Source: Allolobophora icterica
Lineage: Eukaryota; Annelida; Clitellata; Crassiclitellata; Lumbricidae
Direction of reading: 5' to 3'
NCBI GenBank assembly: GCA_963556255.1
Contig: OY744609.1
Coordinates: forward strand, 22,482,776-22,546,775
Length of the DNA: 64,000 nt
Program-made: the position numbers and the translations under genes
The notes under the pieces: model-generated
Told to the model about the DNA's origin: nothing
Database searches by the model: none
What the model saw: only the letters and a program-made list of their open reading frames with translations
In this document: positions 46,440 to 59,109 of the stretch, piece by piece
Layout of the letters: each line of letters begins with the position of its first letter
Numbering within the stretch: the first letter of the stretch is position 1

Positions 46440-48672
46440 ACAGTAGCAAAATGTCACATTAATAACTTTTGCCAATATAAATTGTTATATGGCTTTATTT
46501 TTGATCTCTAGACATGCTAAATAATAAAAAAAAATAATGGCAATGGACTTAATTTAGACCACAGTTCTTTACAGGCAAAAAGCAAGCATTGCCTGAACTC
46601 AAAAGAGTATCGAAAAGCATTCGGGTGCAAGCAATAGCATCAAACATTTGAAAAGTCAAAAACTTTATGTTTTCTAACATGCAACAAACCTCAGCAGAAA
46701 TAACGACATAAGAAGAAGCAAACAAAATTAAAACTACCGCAAAACTAAAAAACAAAACAGACATTCCTGCAAAGACAAACTAAATAAAGTACTGGTATAT
46801 GATAGAGCACGTTGATTTCATACTTAAACTAAGTACAATTTATTTTTTATTTACTTCTACTTTTTATTTATTACATACTCATATAATAATTTATTTATTT
46901 AATTTACTAAGTGCTCACGGTCAGTCAGTCTCAATATTTAAATGTGCTCAAGGTCAGCATAATCTCAACCTAAGCCACAACTTTTTCAGGGCTGTTCAAT
47001 ATGAAGAACCTGCTAACTGTTCCTAACGGTCTAGGTACAATCAACAACTGTCATTCAGTGCATTGCCCTACTGCATCAGAACATCACTGTAAATGTGAAA
47101 TAATTCTGATTTAAAATCACTGAAGACTTCGAAGTTTTCCTTCAAAACAAGAACTCATAACAGCTAACCTGCAATAACTGGTTCTTGGCACAACTCTCAA
47201 CAGTAGTATCATAAAAAGGTTCCAGAGTACACTGTAACATACTGGGTCGCAGCTCGTGTCCAAGGGTTCCCACCCAGTAGGTCAACAGCAACACGTTTTG
47301 TTTTTTCTTAAAACATCACACGACCATATCACAGACGTCAGACTGAACTACAGACTCACATATAAACAACTTTTATAGGACACAAAGCAAAGATGGGTGA
47401 ATTCACCCTGCCCAGTGTCTAAACATGGATGAGTGCTTCCAACCGCAGGTGCAAATCCACCTGTTACTGGCGGCACCATCTACCATAATCCTTTACAAGA
47501 TCCGCATGTAACAACTTACTTATCAGTGCTCATACAGCTCCTAATATCTACCTGGTACTTGCGTAACCACTAGAACACAGTACTCAGTACTTAACACTTA
47601 TTACTGTGTACTTCGTATATCATGTGCACAACTAGGCAAATCAATGAGTCTGTTCTTTTTTTCATTAGCCAGCTCTTATTTTACCTCAACATTCTGACCT
47701 TTCCAGGCATTTCCAGTCACCTCTGATGGTCTCCCAGGAGTATCTAATGTCTACCCTCCTTGTTCCAGACTTTCATCTCTCGAGTGGCCTTGCATTCTTC
47801 CAAATATAACCATTATTTCTCTTCATATCAATATCCTTTCACTTGGTGCTTTGTTCAATAATTTGTCAAGCCAATTAAGATGCACGGAAGAAGGGATAAA
47901 AGGACACATTTTAGCCCATTAGGATACATGGAGATACGAAATTTAAAATACTTTTAGTCATAATGTCACACGCTGCCAAAGGAGAAGTTTCAGCAATGAA
48001 ATTAATTTCAAATGAAGTGCAGATAATACTGGCCATGGATAATTTTAGTATTGCCATGGTTTATTTACTTAATTGGTTATATTAACAATGCACCAATATT
48101 TTTTTAAGGACAAGTCATTCATTCATCATTCGCTGGCAGTATTCAGCTGTGTGTTAAAGATATGCTTTGGGTCTTCACACATCGACATAAGAAATGCTAC
48201 CTCAGAGAAACCTCAAAACCTGCAAATTGGCATTACAATAACTCACCAAGAAGTTTGCGTTCCCAGATTTTGCTGAATTTAGAACAAACTGAACTGAAAG
48301 TCAATTCAGAAACAAAAAAATGCAGAAAGAAGATTTAAAGAAAGTCAGAATCTAAAAGAAATCTAGAACATAAATAAAGTGAAATTCATGATAGAAAGGA
48401 TAGAAAATCTAAAGAAATTAACCTCAAATGCTTAGATTTTCTCTGCAAAAGAAAAATCCAAGAAAATCAAATATGTAACAAACTAAGAGATGACACTTAA
48501 AATCCCGAAGAAAGGAAAAAAGATTTACACAAATTAACTTCCTCTAAAGAAAGAATCTGAAGAATGTGTAAACGAAACTCAGGACAAGAACAATGAAAAG
48601 TTACACGTGCTATCTACGACCAACAAGGAGACCACAGCCATCACAAAGTGCCAGCTATCGACGCTACCATAC
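46440..48672. other. Gene B intron between Ig2 and Ig3, no exon recognised
   Basis: AT-rich. A GTGAGT donor at about 48246 (minus strand) follows a possible 26-bp exon, but the phase does not fit the flanking exons. Confidence 0.5.
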
Positions 48673-48807
48673 CAGAAGATGGACGCAGCTCGATCTTCTG
48701 ATCGTCACCCTGGACAAGGCTACGCAGTTCCTTATTGTCAACGAGACACATGTATGCGTGTCCGCTCAACGAGTCATCCATTTGAACGTTAGCAAAATAC
48801 AAATTGC
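48673..48807 (-). CDS. Gene B exon: Ig2 second half, variant A
   Basis: Acceptor CTTTTAG, 135 bp, donor GTATGG, phase 1-1. Reads GNLYFANVQMDDSLSGHAYM, then CLVDNKELRSLVQGDDQKIE and LRPSS. G-[ND]-LYF-[AS]-NV is the E-strand signature of Ig2 in L1 proteins. It is homologous to 49595-49735 and shares its phase and borders, so only one of the two is expected per mRNA. Confidence 0.93.
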
Positions 48808-49594
48808 CTAAAAGTAACGCAGAATTTTTTACACACTACGGGTGCATTTTATGTCCACTCCAAATACACACCAAGCATACTCTGATCTACTAGGCTACGT
48901 AACACAGCACAAGAGCATTTAATCTACACTATTTGAAGCACCCTCCGGCAGCTTGGCACATTCGAAGCAAAGCTGGTTTTCAAACTGGTTTTCAGCACTT
49001 TACCTGACTGACCAGACCCATGCTAACAAGTCCTGAACCTTAAATACTAACAAAAACAGTATTAGTAATAACAGCAAACAGATTAAATTCTCTAGAACGG
49101 TATTTTGCATGCAGAACAGAATTTCTGATGTCACAAAACTTTTAAGTAGATACTTGGATAATTACAGTTGTAACAATTAAATGTACCACCATCCTGTCTA
49201 CAAAGTAACCATGCAACTTATAAGACTGGCACCACTGCACTGCTCTCCCAAAGTTTCTGGTACCATATTGTGCTTCATCTACCTCACAGAAGAACCACGC
49301 CAATCTGTGTAGTATCAACCATGCCAACTTTCTCACACAGGTGGTTACAAGCAAGCTGAAAGAGAATGCTACTATGACTACCATGACATCTTGTCTACCG
49401 ATTAACCATGCCAACCGGTTTACAGTCGATAAGTAGAACAGTGAGTAAAAAAAAACTTGCCAGGGAAAGAAGAGGAAGACTGCAAAATCCGACATGCCAG
49501 TTTGTAACGTAACGTATCATAATCGAACTTCTTATCTATGTGGAACCTAATGCCATGCTGCTTTGTTACGCAACGGGTGTCATGCCCAAGGTAC

Positions 49595-49735
49595 CTCTAG
49601 CAGGCCGAGGATCAATGCGCTGGTCATCACCCTGAACCAGACTTCTAAGGGTTGGGTTGAAGATTGCACAAAGATATCGTGCTTTCGCGTCTCCAAGGGA
49701 GTCTTCGGCGCGAATGTTCACAAAATAGAGATTGC
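49595..49735 (-). CDS. Gene B exon: Ig2 second half, variant B
   Basis: Acceptor AATTTTCAG, 141 bp, donor GTACCT, phase 1-1. Reads GNLYFVNIRAEDSLGDAKAR, YLCAIFNPTLRSLVQGDDQR and IDPRPAR. About half the residues match variant A, with LRSLVQGDDQ fully shared and the E-F face changed. It is two codons longer. Open frame and intact splice sites argue against decay. Including both variants would keep the frame but duplicate half a domain. Confidence 0.93.
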
Positions 49736-51729
49736 CTGAAAATTAACGAGTTTGAGGAATGCACAGTTGCGAACAGGAAACAGCATATGAGCTACAATTT
49801 CAGATACCTAGTTTTTAGAGTAATTGCAATGGTAACAGAAGATTTGCATCACACCACTGAAGAGGAATTCTGCACAATGCTATCAGTAAAATGTTCTAAT
49901 AGTCACTTCATAGGTGTGTGTGGCTATCACTAACATACAAAAAAGGTGTCTTAAATGAAGAAACAATAGCGCTATCTGCTTTAAGCAAACACAGTGGGCA
50001 GACTGTCACAGAGAGACAAAAAATTGAAAAAAAGCTCAAGTGCACACAAGTCAGCGTGCAGTAGTGGGTAATGACGAGATCACCCTTCATTGCAGGATAC
50101 AGCATCTGGTGACAAGTCAGAGTGTAGAAAACTCACTGAAGCGTATTCTGAAGTGGCAACCATCGGCCCGTACAGAATAGCAAATTGAAAACATGATGTC
50201 CTTTCATTGCTGTGCCTGGTGATCGAATTCCAGTGTTTAAGTGAAATTGATAATTCACTTAGGAGTCGTTTCATAAAGTTATCCAGGTGGACTGCAGTCA
50301 TCATCTTTGCACTTCACTCACAACTTCTCCTTCAGTCTTCAGGACCATATTGAGCACATGTACTATTGTACTTAGTCCTTCTTGTACTAGGTACTGGCCT
50401 CCAATTTCTTCTTCCATCTTGAGTTTTGTTTCCTCCACGACTTTTCCATGCATACCATTAATCTCTTATAGTCTCCAGCCAGTTGTTTCATCATCTATCT
50501 ACTTAATATGCTTGTAGCGATTATATTATATATAACTGTACTTCAGCGTTCGTGCCAGGAATTGAAGATAAACATTCACATCACATCCAATGTACAAATC
50601 CATTCAATGAACACCAATAGTTTCTTTAGATTTGATGCAATATATGTATATTAAAATAAGACAATTATTTCCATTTTTTACAAGCAAATAAACCTTATCT
50701 ACTTAAAGCGGCGTATTTAGCTTAAGGATTAGTTTTATTATATTCCTTATCTGAGCCGTCGTAGAGTAAATTGTCAGACCATCTCCATAGATCGCTGTGA
50801 GATCGTATCTTGCATTGTCCCAACCATGTCCATTTCTAGGCTGTAGATAGGTAGATTTTCTTTGTAGTATCGAATTGTTTGAATCGCATAAATCCCTTCA
50901 ACTATCGTAGGCGATGACGATTCAGAATACTGTACGAAAGTCAGTTTATTCTACTTGACCTTTGGCAGTCAAACAGTAATCGTAACAGTTCGATCGTTTC
51001 TTAGAACTCAACTTCAATCGAAGAACTCACAGCAAAACGAGCGCTGTGTTACTTCTGTGGCTTACTGGTGAGCACACAGATTCGATGAATTATTCGTTAT
51101 TTGGCTAACGAATCAACGTTCAATTCAAAACATCTATCGTGAACGAATCACGACAGTCGCCATAACTGTTTCATGTCCATTCGAACACTGCCCCACGACA
51201 TTTCATTGGTTGGCTTCTCCGGTCGCTATGGTAACGCATACGTAGTATCTCCTTCCACGTCATCTTATCAACATCGGCTCAACGGCTATTTACTTAAACT
51301 AAGTTTTATTTATATAGCACCGCTTTTCTTTAGATAAACGCCGCTTACATTAGCTATCTTATACTAAACCTTAATTTAATTATTGAATTAAATAACAAGT
51401 TATTTGATAAGAAATAGTATTCGCTACAATGCTCCAGAAATCCAGTTCACCCTTCAGTCTGCTCTGCAAACTGTTTCCAATTCGTCACATTTCCCATCCA
51501 ATAGCATTTTCTCATTTGAATGGTTTTTTCCATTTCCTTTGCCAAAAAATTAGTAATAAATAAATAGCAGTCAAAATTTCTGACAACTTAACAGGAATCA
51601 TTATCATCATCATTCATCCTCCCTCCTCCTCCTCCTCCTCCCCCTCTCCCTCATCTTCCTCCTCATCATCATAAAAGCAATACTGACTTATTCATAACAA
51701 TCATCTTCATCCTCCTCCTCATCAAGTTC

Positions 51730-52060
51730 CTGATGCCAACCATGTTGCAGTAATGGGTGTGAATAAATCATCTCCATTCTTTTCGGTCATTTGTAAAATC
51801 TACTACTTTCTCCTATGTAGTCCAAGTCATGTTATGTCTTCATTGACATTGTCTACTGGGTATAGCTGGTGTTTTCCTTTGTTAAACTTCCTTATTAATC
51901 TTGCATGTAGTACATTTTGTTGGATTCAGTCAACTGGTGCTCTTTCTACACGGCCAAACCATTGGGGTCTTCGCTGAACGACTTTATCCAGCAGAGCTAT
52001 TTGCATAGCTAAGGACTGCACTATTTCATCATTATATAGGCCTACGGTGTTGGAGGCTTC
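51730..52060. mobile_element. Dispersed repeat copy (pair with 33250-33540)
   Basis: Colinear with 33250-33540 over about 290 bp at low identity. Preceded by CCT and CAT triplet tracts. Confidence 0.55.
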
Positions 52061-53519
52061 AAATTCCTTCTGTTTTGAGGATTCTCTTCTCACCTTACAG
52101 CCTCATCGTTGAGCATTTTGATTCTTCTTATAGGAAAACTGTTTGTATCATCATCTCATAAATTGCTTGTCTTCATAATAGATACAAATTCACAATAATG
52201 ATAAACAGAGCAGTGGTGGTTACGGGTGTGACGATGACAACAACAATGAGCATAAACACAGGCAGTCTGACATAAATTTCCAGCAGACGATTGATTACAT
52301 TAGCCCGACGACGTGGCAACGACCGCACACAAACGTTTTCCACATGGCACAGGATCCTATGGTTTCTGGGCAACGTGCTCTCACTACGAATGCCTTTCAG
52401 TGGCAGCGGCCGCTGTGGTGGTGGTGGTGGTGGTGGTGGTGGTGGTGGTGGTGGTGGTGGTGGTTGTGAAAAAACCACTACCAGACAACGATCGATGACT
52501 CACAGGACTCTGACCGCGGCGCTGAGACACTATTTCTGATATTCTCGGAGGTTTTTTGCCGTCTGTAGCTAAGCTCGGCTGGCTGCTCGCTTGGATCGAT
52601 GGGATTACTTACTATTCCCAGAGGACGAGAAGTCATTGTGCTGCACACAGTCTATACTAAGGAGAGTCTTTCTGCCTCCTTAATAGTCCTCTCCTTCATA
52701 CTCCTACCTCCTGTTCTGTGTTCTCCTCTTCGCCCTCTCTTGTTTCGTTCCCTCCTCTTTTTGTCTTCGTAATCCTCCTTCTCTATCCACCTTTTCTTCC
52801 TCTGCCTTTTCCTTATTCCTTCTCTTCCTGTGATTCACACTTCCTCATCTCTTTCCTTCCTCCTATTCCTCTTCCTACTCCGTTCCTTTTATTCATCCTC
52901 CTTTTCCTTAGTGCTTCTCTTCCTTTCATTCACCCTTCCTCATCTTTGTCCATCTTCCAACTCATCTTCCAACTCATCGTCTTGTTTCTTCCCTTTACCT
53001 CCTCCCTTTCCTTATTCCAACTCTGCTTACACCTTCTCTTCCTCCTTTGTTGCTTTCCTTTGTCCTTGTCTTACTCCCTCCACTTTTCTCTCCTCAGGTT
53101 CTCCCTTCTTCCCCACTCTGCATACATTCACCCACATTCAGCCATGTATGATGCCACTGCTCAGTGTGCTCACACCATATTTACCCAGCAAAATTTCCAG
53201 ATGCAAAGAACCACTTCACAGAATTTTTAATAAAGAGAGCATGAAAACTCGGCCTTCTCAGTGTGCATTTTCCATATTCCATCATCTGCTGTCAGCCAGT
53301 CAACTACGAGTAGAAGCCAGATGCACATGGCTCCTATTTAATTCAGTGAGACACACGTTTTGTAACTTGCACATTAGTTTTACAGCTAATTACTTGAACA
53401 AATCTGATAAAAAAAGTGGAGAAAGCGGCTGAAAAATTAGATTTCGCACAATGAAATGTTCAAACTGTCCCTATGATAAAACATTTTATTGATTTCTTTA
53501 TTTATTGTATTTAATCTCA

Positions 53520-53660
53520 TATGAGGCCAGTAAATCTTAATCTGAGGTGTGAGACACGTCTGCTTGAATAACTTATCTAGGATTGCTACACAGAGCTCGC
53601 TCAGCAGCCTCAAGCCCATCATCGTTGGAATACAGACCAGATGCACTACTGCAAGTACTA
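53520..53660 (-). mobile_element. SINE, family 2, minus-strand copy
   Basis: The reverse strand contains GGGCTTGAGGCTGCTGAGCG-like and tgtgtagcaatcct-like words shared with 31360-31500 (+), 36755-36895 (+), 22400-22510 (+), 45285-45360 (+) and 29010-29130 (-). The 36755 copy preserves a B-like box, GTGGGTTCAATCC. Confidence 0.6.
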
Positions 53661-53714
53661 AAGTGCCACACAATCTCAATACAGGCTCCATAGTACCATA
53701 TCTATTGCTAAGAG

Positions 53715-54000
53715 ATCACACTGGCCCAGTTAGCTACATCGGTAAGAGTGTAGGCTGTATCCCATACTCCTCTGTGTAACAGAGCATGTGGATCGCGGTT
53801 CACTTCCCAAAGGTCGCTTATTACAGAGATTTAAATCTCGGACTAGCACGGTCCGTACACAAGGGACTTTAAATGGCGTGGCGCCCGTTCAAAACGGGCA
53901 GCGATGGTGAGGGATCTAACCCGATCAATTCATCGAAAAATGAGCAGGGTCGAGGCCATACGGTCGTTATATAAAATAGTGTACATTTACATTTATTTTA
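53715..54000 (+). mobile_element. tRNA-derived SINE, family 3
   Basis: The head TTAGCTACATCGGTAAGAGT and B-like box CGCGGTTCACTTCCC look tRNA-derived. The body is GC-rich and ends in an ACATTTACATTTATT-like tail. Single copy in the window. Confidence 0.55.
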
Positions 54001-54071
54001 CATTATTTACAACAGAGCTGCTAATCTCCTCATTCAAACAGGTCCCTATAGCCAGATGATGATGCATTTAC

Positions 54072-54236
54072 CTGCATAGTCCTGTGATACCCTTTCGGTG
54101 TTCTCAATCGGACGCAGTTTTGAAGAGTTCCTGTTTTCGCCCCAGTAGATCGACCCCATTGGGTAGCTGTGGGGTGGGTGGCAGGTCAGAACGAGGGGAC
54201 TGCCAACGTGGGGCCGATGAATCTGCGGCTCTTTCA
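54072..54236 (-). CDS. Gene B exon: Ig2, first half
   Basis: Acceptor CGTTTCCTACAG, donor GTAAAT. Reads VKEPQIHRPHVGSPLVLTCH, PPHSYPMGSIYWGENRNSSK, then TERVSQDYA. It joins through Gly to either GNLYF exon. G-x-x-L-x-L-x-C-x-PP-x-x-x-P-x-x-I-x-W is the L1-family Ig2 pattern, and V-[ST]-Q-x-x-x-G-[ND]-LYF is restored across the junction. Confidence 0.93.
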
Positions 54237-55376
54237 CTGTAGGAAACGGCTCAAGAACTAGGAAAACAGAAATCGGGAGGAGAATCTCATGGTTCGTGTT
54301 TCACGCTCAAAGAAAAAGCTTTCATCTTCCAAAGGAAGTGCATTTAAAATACAAACATCACCATCACATTTGTCACGACTCCCTGAGACCTGGATCCATT
54401 AGCAGGCATGGTGGCACGGTGGTAGACACCTGGATTCAAGTGCCACAGAATTAAGCAAAATTACGATTCAGTTTAGTATTTCTGTGAGATACTCAAAAAG
54501 TGCAATACAAAGTATCTTGAGATTAAATCCATACACACATGCTTACATACACACTATGGAAATAACATGTCATAACAAGACATAACTTAGTATATGTAAA
54601 CTTATCCATATATGTGTATTTCACTACACTTAACATAAAATCTTTAAAGTGCACTTCAAAAATGCTAGCTCAAACACAGAACACAGATTCTAAAGCCTTT
54701 TCCAGACTTCTTCTACCATTAGAGGCACTGCTTACTCTTCCAATCGCGTGCTTCTGTTGTATGACAGACAGGACTGGACCTTCCTCTTTAATTTTGAGAA
54801 CCGACTGCCAAATCAAGGTGTTTCACCATTACTATTTACACCATGAACTAGGATTCAAACTCGGACCTAATCAAATCTAATCTAATAACTTCTATAGCAC
54901 CCCTATCATAATGTACAAGGCACCAATCAATGATCCTTTCACGTGAATATAGTAAAAATCTTAATAGCCCAGTGGAGCTAAGAATGGTCCCAATGCAACA
55001 GATGTTATGACCACTGAGTAGACCGATGAACCACCCACTGGCTCATCAATAATTAACTCTTTATAAATAATTAATCCAAGTGCACTACACATGACATTAG
55101 GATAATTATGAAGCAGTAATTCATCAAAGGTCGTGAATAAGTGAAGATACTGCATCTAGCACTCCAATAAGATAATCCTCAAGGCATAAGTTATCCTATG
55201 GTAAGAGCACTTGTAGTAGTTTAGTCGATAAAGCATACTGCTGTGTAGCACTTCAACAGAACTGTAGATCACCTCGAGAAGCCCTTTCAGTCAGAGACAC
55301 TTAGCTGCTATTTAGCAATTATAGAAGGGTTTTAAAATAATTGACATACAGACAGGAAGGCATGCAGTAGGCACAC

Positions 55377-55800
55377 TCTTGTCTGTCTGTCTGTCTGTCT
55401 GTCTATCTGTCTGTCTGTCTGTCTGTCTGTTTGTCCATCCATCCGTCTGTCTGTCTGTCCATTCGTCCGACTGACTGAATGAATGACTGACTGCATGATT
55501 ATCTGACTGAGTTAATGACTGACTTAAAATCTGACTGCCTGACTACTGACTGCTTGACTGATTGACGGCTTGACTGATTGATTGCTTGACTGATTGATTG
55601 CCTGCTTGACTGATTGCTTGACTGACTGATTGCCTGATTGATTGACTGACTGATTGATTGGCTGACTGCTTGACTGGTTGATTGCTTGACTGATTGGTTG
55701 ATTGACTGATTGGTTGACTGATTGGTTGACTAATTGAATGCTTGACTGATTGCTTGCTTGCCTGACTGATTGATTGATTGACTGAAAGTGGCAGATGAAT
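55377..55800. repeat. (GTCT)n then (TTGA/CTGA)n repeat tract
   Basis: GTCT units to about 55450, then 350 bp of ATTGATTG, CTTGACTG and CCTGACTG tetramers. The tract ends about 12 bp from the Ig1b exon on its donor side, so it fills the start of that intron. The Ser/Gln ORF across it is an artefact. Confidence 0.93.
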
Positions 55801-55812
55801 CAAATACCTCAC

Positions 55813-55994
55813 CTGCTTTCTTGAGCACCGTCTTGACAGTTGCCGCCGTTCCATGGGCATTAGATGCAAAGCACTGGTAGATTCCCTCATGGGCCGCCTG
55901 TGGGTCAGCAATGTCAAGAGTTCCCTCGTTTGGCATCTGTTTGACCTGAAGCCCTGTAATGACGAGCCACTCGCCATTCTTCTGCCACTTGTAT
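55813..55994 (-). CDS. Gene B exon: Ig1, second half
   Basis: Acceptor CATTGCAG, donor GTGAGG. Reads YKWQKNGEWLVITGLQVKQM, PNEGTLDIADPQAAHEGIYQ, then CFASNAHGTAATVKTVLKKA. C-strand Trp, GTL-x-I, E-G-x-Y-x-C and A-x-N-x-x-G-T-A are as in L1 Ig1. Enters in phase 2, compatible with both upstream candidates (62986 and 63953). Confidence 0.94.
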
Positions 55995-56049
55995 CTGCAA
56001 TGACGTCATTCGTGACGTAATCAATCGTCCTCTCAAAACCAGATGGCAT

Positions 56050-58440
56050 CCATGACAGCCTCCATTAACAAAGCCTATAATGTCTAAGAGGCTCCGATCT
56101 ATTTATCCAGTAGTTGTCTTGACTACCTTTACCACACATTCAATCAATTTTTACCATGCACCCAATCACCATTCATCATGCATTCAGCCAAGCGTTACAA
56201 TGAGCACCAACTTCTACTATTACATACTCCTTCAATCACTCTGGTTTTAATTCATTCCATCATGATCACACCGTTTAGATCACACCCATCCTTCAATCAT
56301 TCAAACATGTTTGTTCTTTTAATCACTCTTGGCTTTCATTCATGTTATCCAAATGACAGAGAAGAATGGAGATTATTTATTCCACAATGATGATGATGAT
56401 GATGTTGATGATAATGATGATAATAATGATGAGCTATACTACTTTAAGGCTTGCTACTGTTAATAATTCATCACTCCTTCATTAACTCATTCATCATTTA
56501 TCCATTTCAACCAAATAACTTCTGGATTGTTCAATATGTCAAAAATCATCGTTAAGTCTTTCATTTATAAAATCTAATTATCACTTTTTCATTGATATTG
56601 ATAAATCAACTAACCAAATTCAAATCAGTGCACTCAATTAACCTGATGGCATTCAAGCAAAAAGATTTACCACTGGCACTGCAGAATAATTGCATGCCAA
56701 AAATTCCAACGGACATTAACTCTCATAAAAACTAACCATCCAATAAGAAAATGCTATAAACAACTCAGGAGAAGGCCAAAACGACCGCATCAGGAAACAT
56801 ATTTGAACAGTATGATTTACTGCTCAGCCTTGTCAGTAAGTCATCGGATGCTGGAGTCAAACATTTTTATCACTGGCAGAAAAATCAATACCAAAAACTG
56901 AAATTAGACGAAAAACTGTTAGTCTAGCCTACTTGTTCCCATGCATGTAGACACAGTCAACACAACAAGATTAAAAATCTAAAAGCTCATCTGCCATAAA
57001 AAACCAATCACACTTAAAAACATAACATATTTAAAAATATTACAAAATGAATATTAAACAGCAAAAAAAATTGATTTTAAACAAAAAAGGTCATAATAAT
57101 GACCAAAGGTGACAAACTTCCAGAAATAGAAGAAATATTATCAGAATTCATTTTGAGAACAGAAAGTTTACGAAGAAGCAGCTAAAGCGAAAGAGCCGTA
57201 TTGAATGATTCCCAAAACTTATAAGACTTTACCATGCAGGTGGTTTAGTAAGCAGAAAATATGCTCCAAGTTAGTATGGCCTTTTTATAATTTCCCATTT
57301 TAGCCAGGAATCTTAACCTTAACAAGTTTAAGGAGGCTTTGGAGATTTAGAGTCAAACTCAAGGGGTAAGTCTAAATTGCCCTCCCTGGCCACATCCTTG
57401 TTTGAGATTCTTAAAAGGCTCTATAGAAATGTCCACTTAAATGACATCTCAATTTATTGATGGGGATGTCTTCATAACATTCAATGGGAAACTCAAAGAA
57501 CAAGAAAGACCAATTTGTCAAATGTCGACCATTGAATTCAGTCTAGGACCATAATTATATTGGACAGCAGCCAATTCAAAGTCTCACAGAAAGACGCCAA
57601 TTGTGCGTGTGTAAGGTCCATCTGTCCATCTGCGCTGACCATTAAGCCTTGACCAATCTGGCATGACCGGACCAAGCGCTGCTCCCGAGTCCGCTTCAGC
57701 AGCTGGCAACAATAGACTGTGAACGACATTTCGCAAGATGCAATTTCAGGACACGATCGATAAAGTCTCACACAAGACGGACTCTGCACTGGCACCAAGC
57801 GGCACCATTAGTGATTGAAGACTCACTCTGGCACTAGACGGCGCCACGGAACACAGAACCAAAGCAACGGATTCACAAATATTAGCCCATCACTCACACG
57901 GAATCCACATGCCAGTTATATTATTCGATCTATGTCGATTTTTACGTCAACTTTACCCTACTTTACAATGTTTTGGATCAATCTTGCTAAAGATATTGTC
58001 TCTAGATGATTTGAATATCATAACAAAGATGAAAGCATAGTCACACTTCTGTATCCTGGCCAATCCCGAACTTAGATTTTCTGTAGACTGCCTGTTTAAG
58101 TAAAAATCAATTGCAATTTTCTCTGTAACTAAAAGTAACCATATAAACAGCAATGACGATCCTGCTCTGGCCCCTCTTTATGGAGTATTCTTCCTACTGA
58201 TCTGAATTCACAATCAGCTTAAAAAATTATTTATTTAATACGTACTAATAATTTTAATATCATTTTAATATCAGTTGTGATGTATTTGTTCAACAGTCTA
58301 CATTATAACTGAACATTTCTTTGTCTATGGTAATGTCTGCAGGGCACACGTCTAAAATTAGCTCAACCTGTTTACTCCCCACATATTAACAATGGAAAAC
58401 ATGGACTAACCAAGCCCTATCAACATCAACCTCTGTGTCT
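56050..58440. other. Gene B intron, nothing recognised
   Basis: AT-rich with short GATGAT runs. A GC-richer patch at 57600-57850 was examined on both strands and rejected as an exon. Confidence 0.5.
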
Positions 58441-58465
58441 TTTACTGTTTTAAAACTGTAGCAAC

Positions 58466-59105
58466 AAACTGGGTCCATTAAGAACAGACAGGGTCCATAA
58501 AGAACAGACTGGGCCCACTAAGAACAGACAGGGTCCATGAAGAACAGACTGGACCCATTAAGAACAGACTGGGCCCATGAAGAACAGACTGGGTTCAAGA
58601 AAAGAGCGGGTCCATGAAGAACAGACTGGGCCCATTAAGAACAAAATGGGTCCATGAAGAACAGTCTGGGCTAATTAAGAACAGACTGGGCTCATTAAGA
58701 ACAGACTGGGACCATGAAGAACATACTGGACTAATTAAGAACAGACTGGGCCCATTAAGAACAGACTGGATCTAATAAGAACAGACTGGGTCAATGAAGA
58801 ACAGACTGGGCCATTAAGAACAGACTGGATCTAATAAGAACAGATTGGGTCAATGAAGAACAGACTGGGCCCATTAAGAACAGACAGGGCTCATTAAGAA
58901 CAGACTGGGCTCATTATCGTAATCATAATCATAATCTCGAGATGATCTATAGCGCCCAAAAAGCAGTCACAGGAACCAGCTCATTCACAGGCGCAAAGTC
59001 AAAACAAAGTCGGCAAGGTCAAAATCGGTTCTAGGTCATTAAGAACAGACTGGGCCTATTAAGAATAGACTGGGCCCATTAGCAACAGACTGGGCCCATT
59101 AAGAA
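58466..59105. repeat. 20-bp minisatellite AAGAACAGACTGGGCCCATT
   Basis: About 28 units with substitutions (GGTCCATG, GGCTCATT, GGATCTAAT), interrupted at 58920-59035 by a short fragment containing TATAGCGCCC, a retroposon-like end. Lies in the 7-kb intron between the Ig1 halves. Confidence 0.93.
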
Positions 59106-59109
59106 TGAA

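Larger units (their letters stand above)
50140..53700. other. Gene B intron: repeats and low-complexity sequence only
   Basis: Contains a dispersed repeat copy (51730-52060), a (GGT)n run (52417-52463) and about 450 bp of C/T-rich sequence (52690-53140) whose long ORFs are compositional artefacts. No exon was found. Confidence 0.6.

Noticed and set aside
48246..48275. 26-bp micro-exon with a GTGAGT donor between Ig2 and Ig3
   Set aside because: It would exit in phase 0 while the next exon needs phase 1.
52690..53432. Two long + strand ORFs (170 and 200 codons)
   Set aside because: They cross a C/T-rich low-complexity stretch, are Ser/Leu/Phe/Pro-rich, overlap in different frames and match no family.
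57538..57798. Minus-strand ORF with GLMVSADGQMDLTHAQLA, resembling an Ig E strand
   Set aside because: No following D-x-G-x-Y-x-C, no fitting splice sites, and the rest of the frame is unlike Ig.
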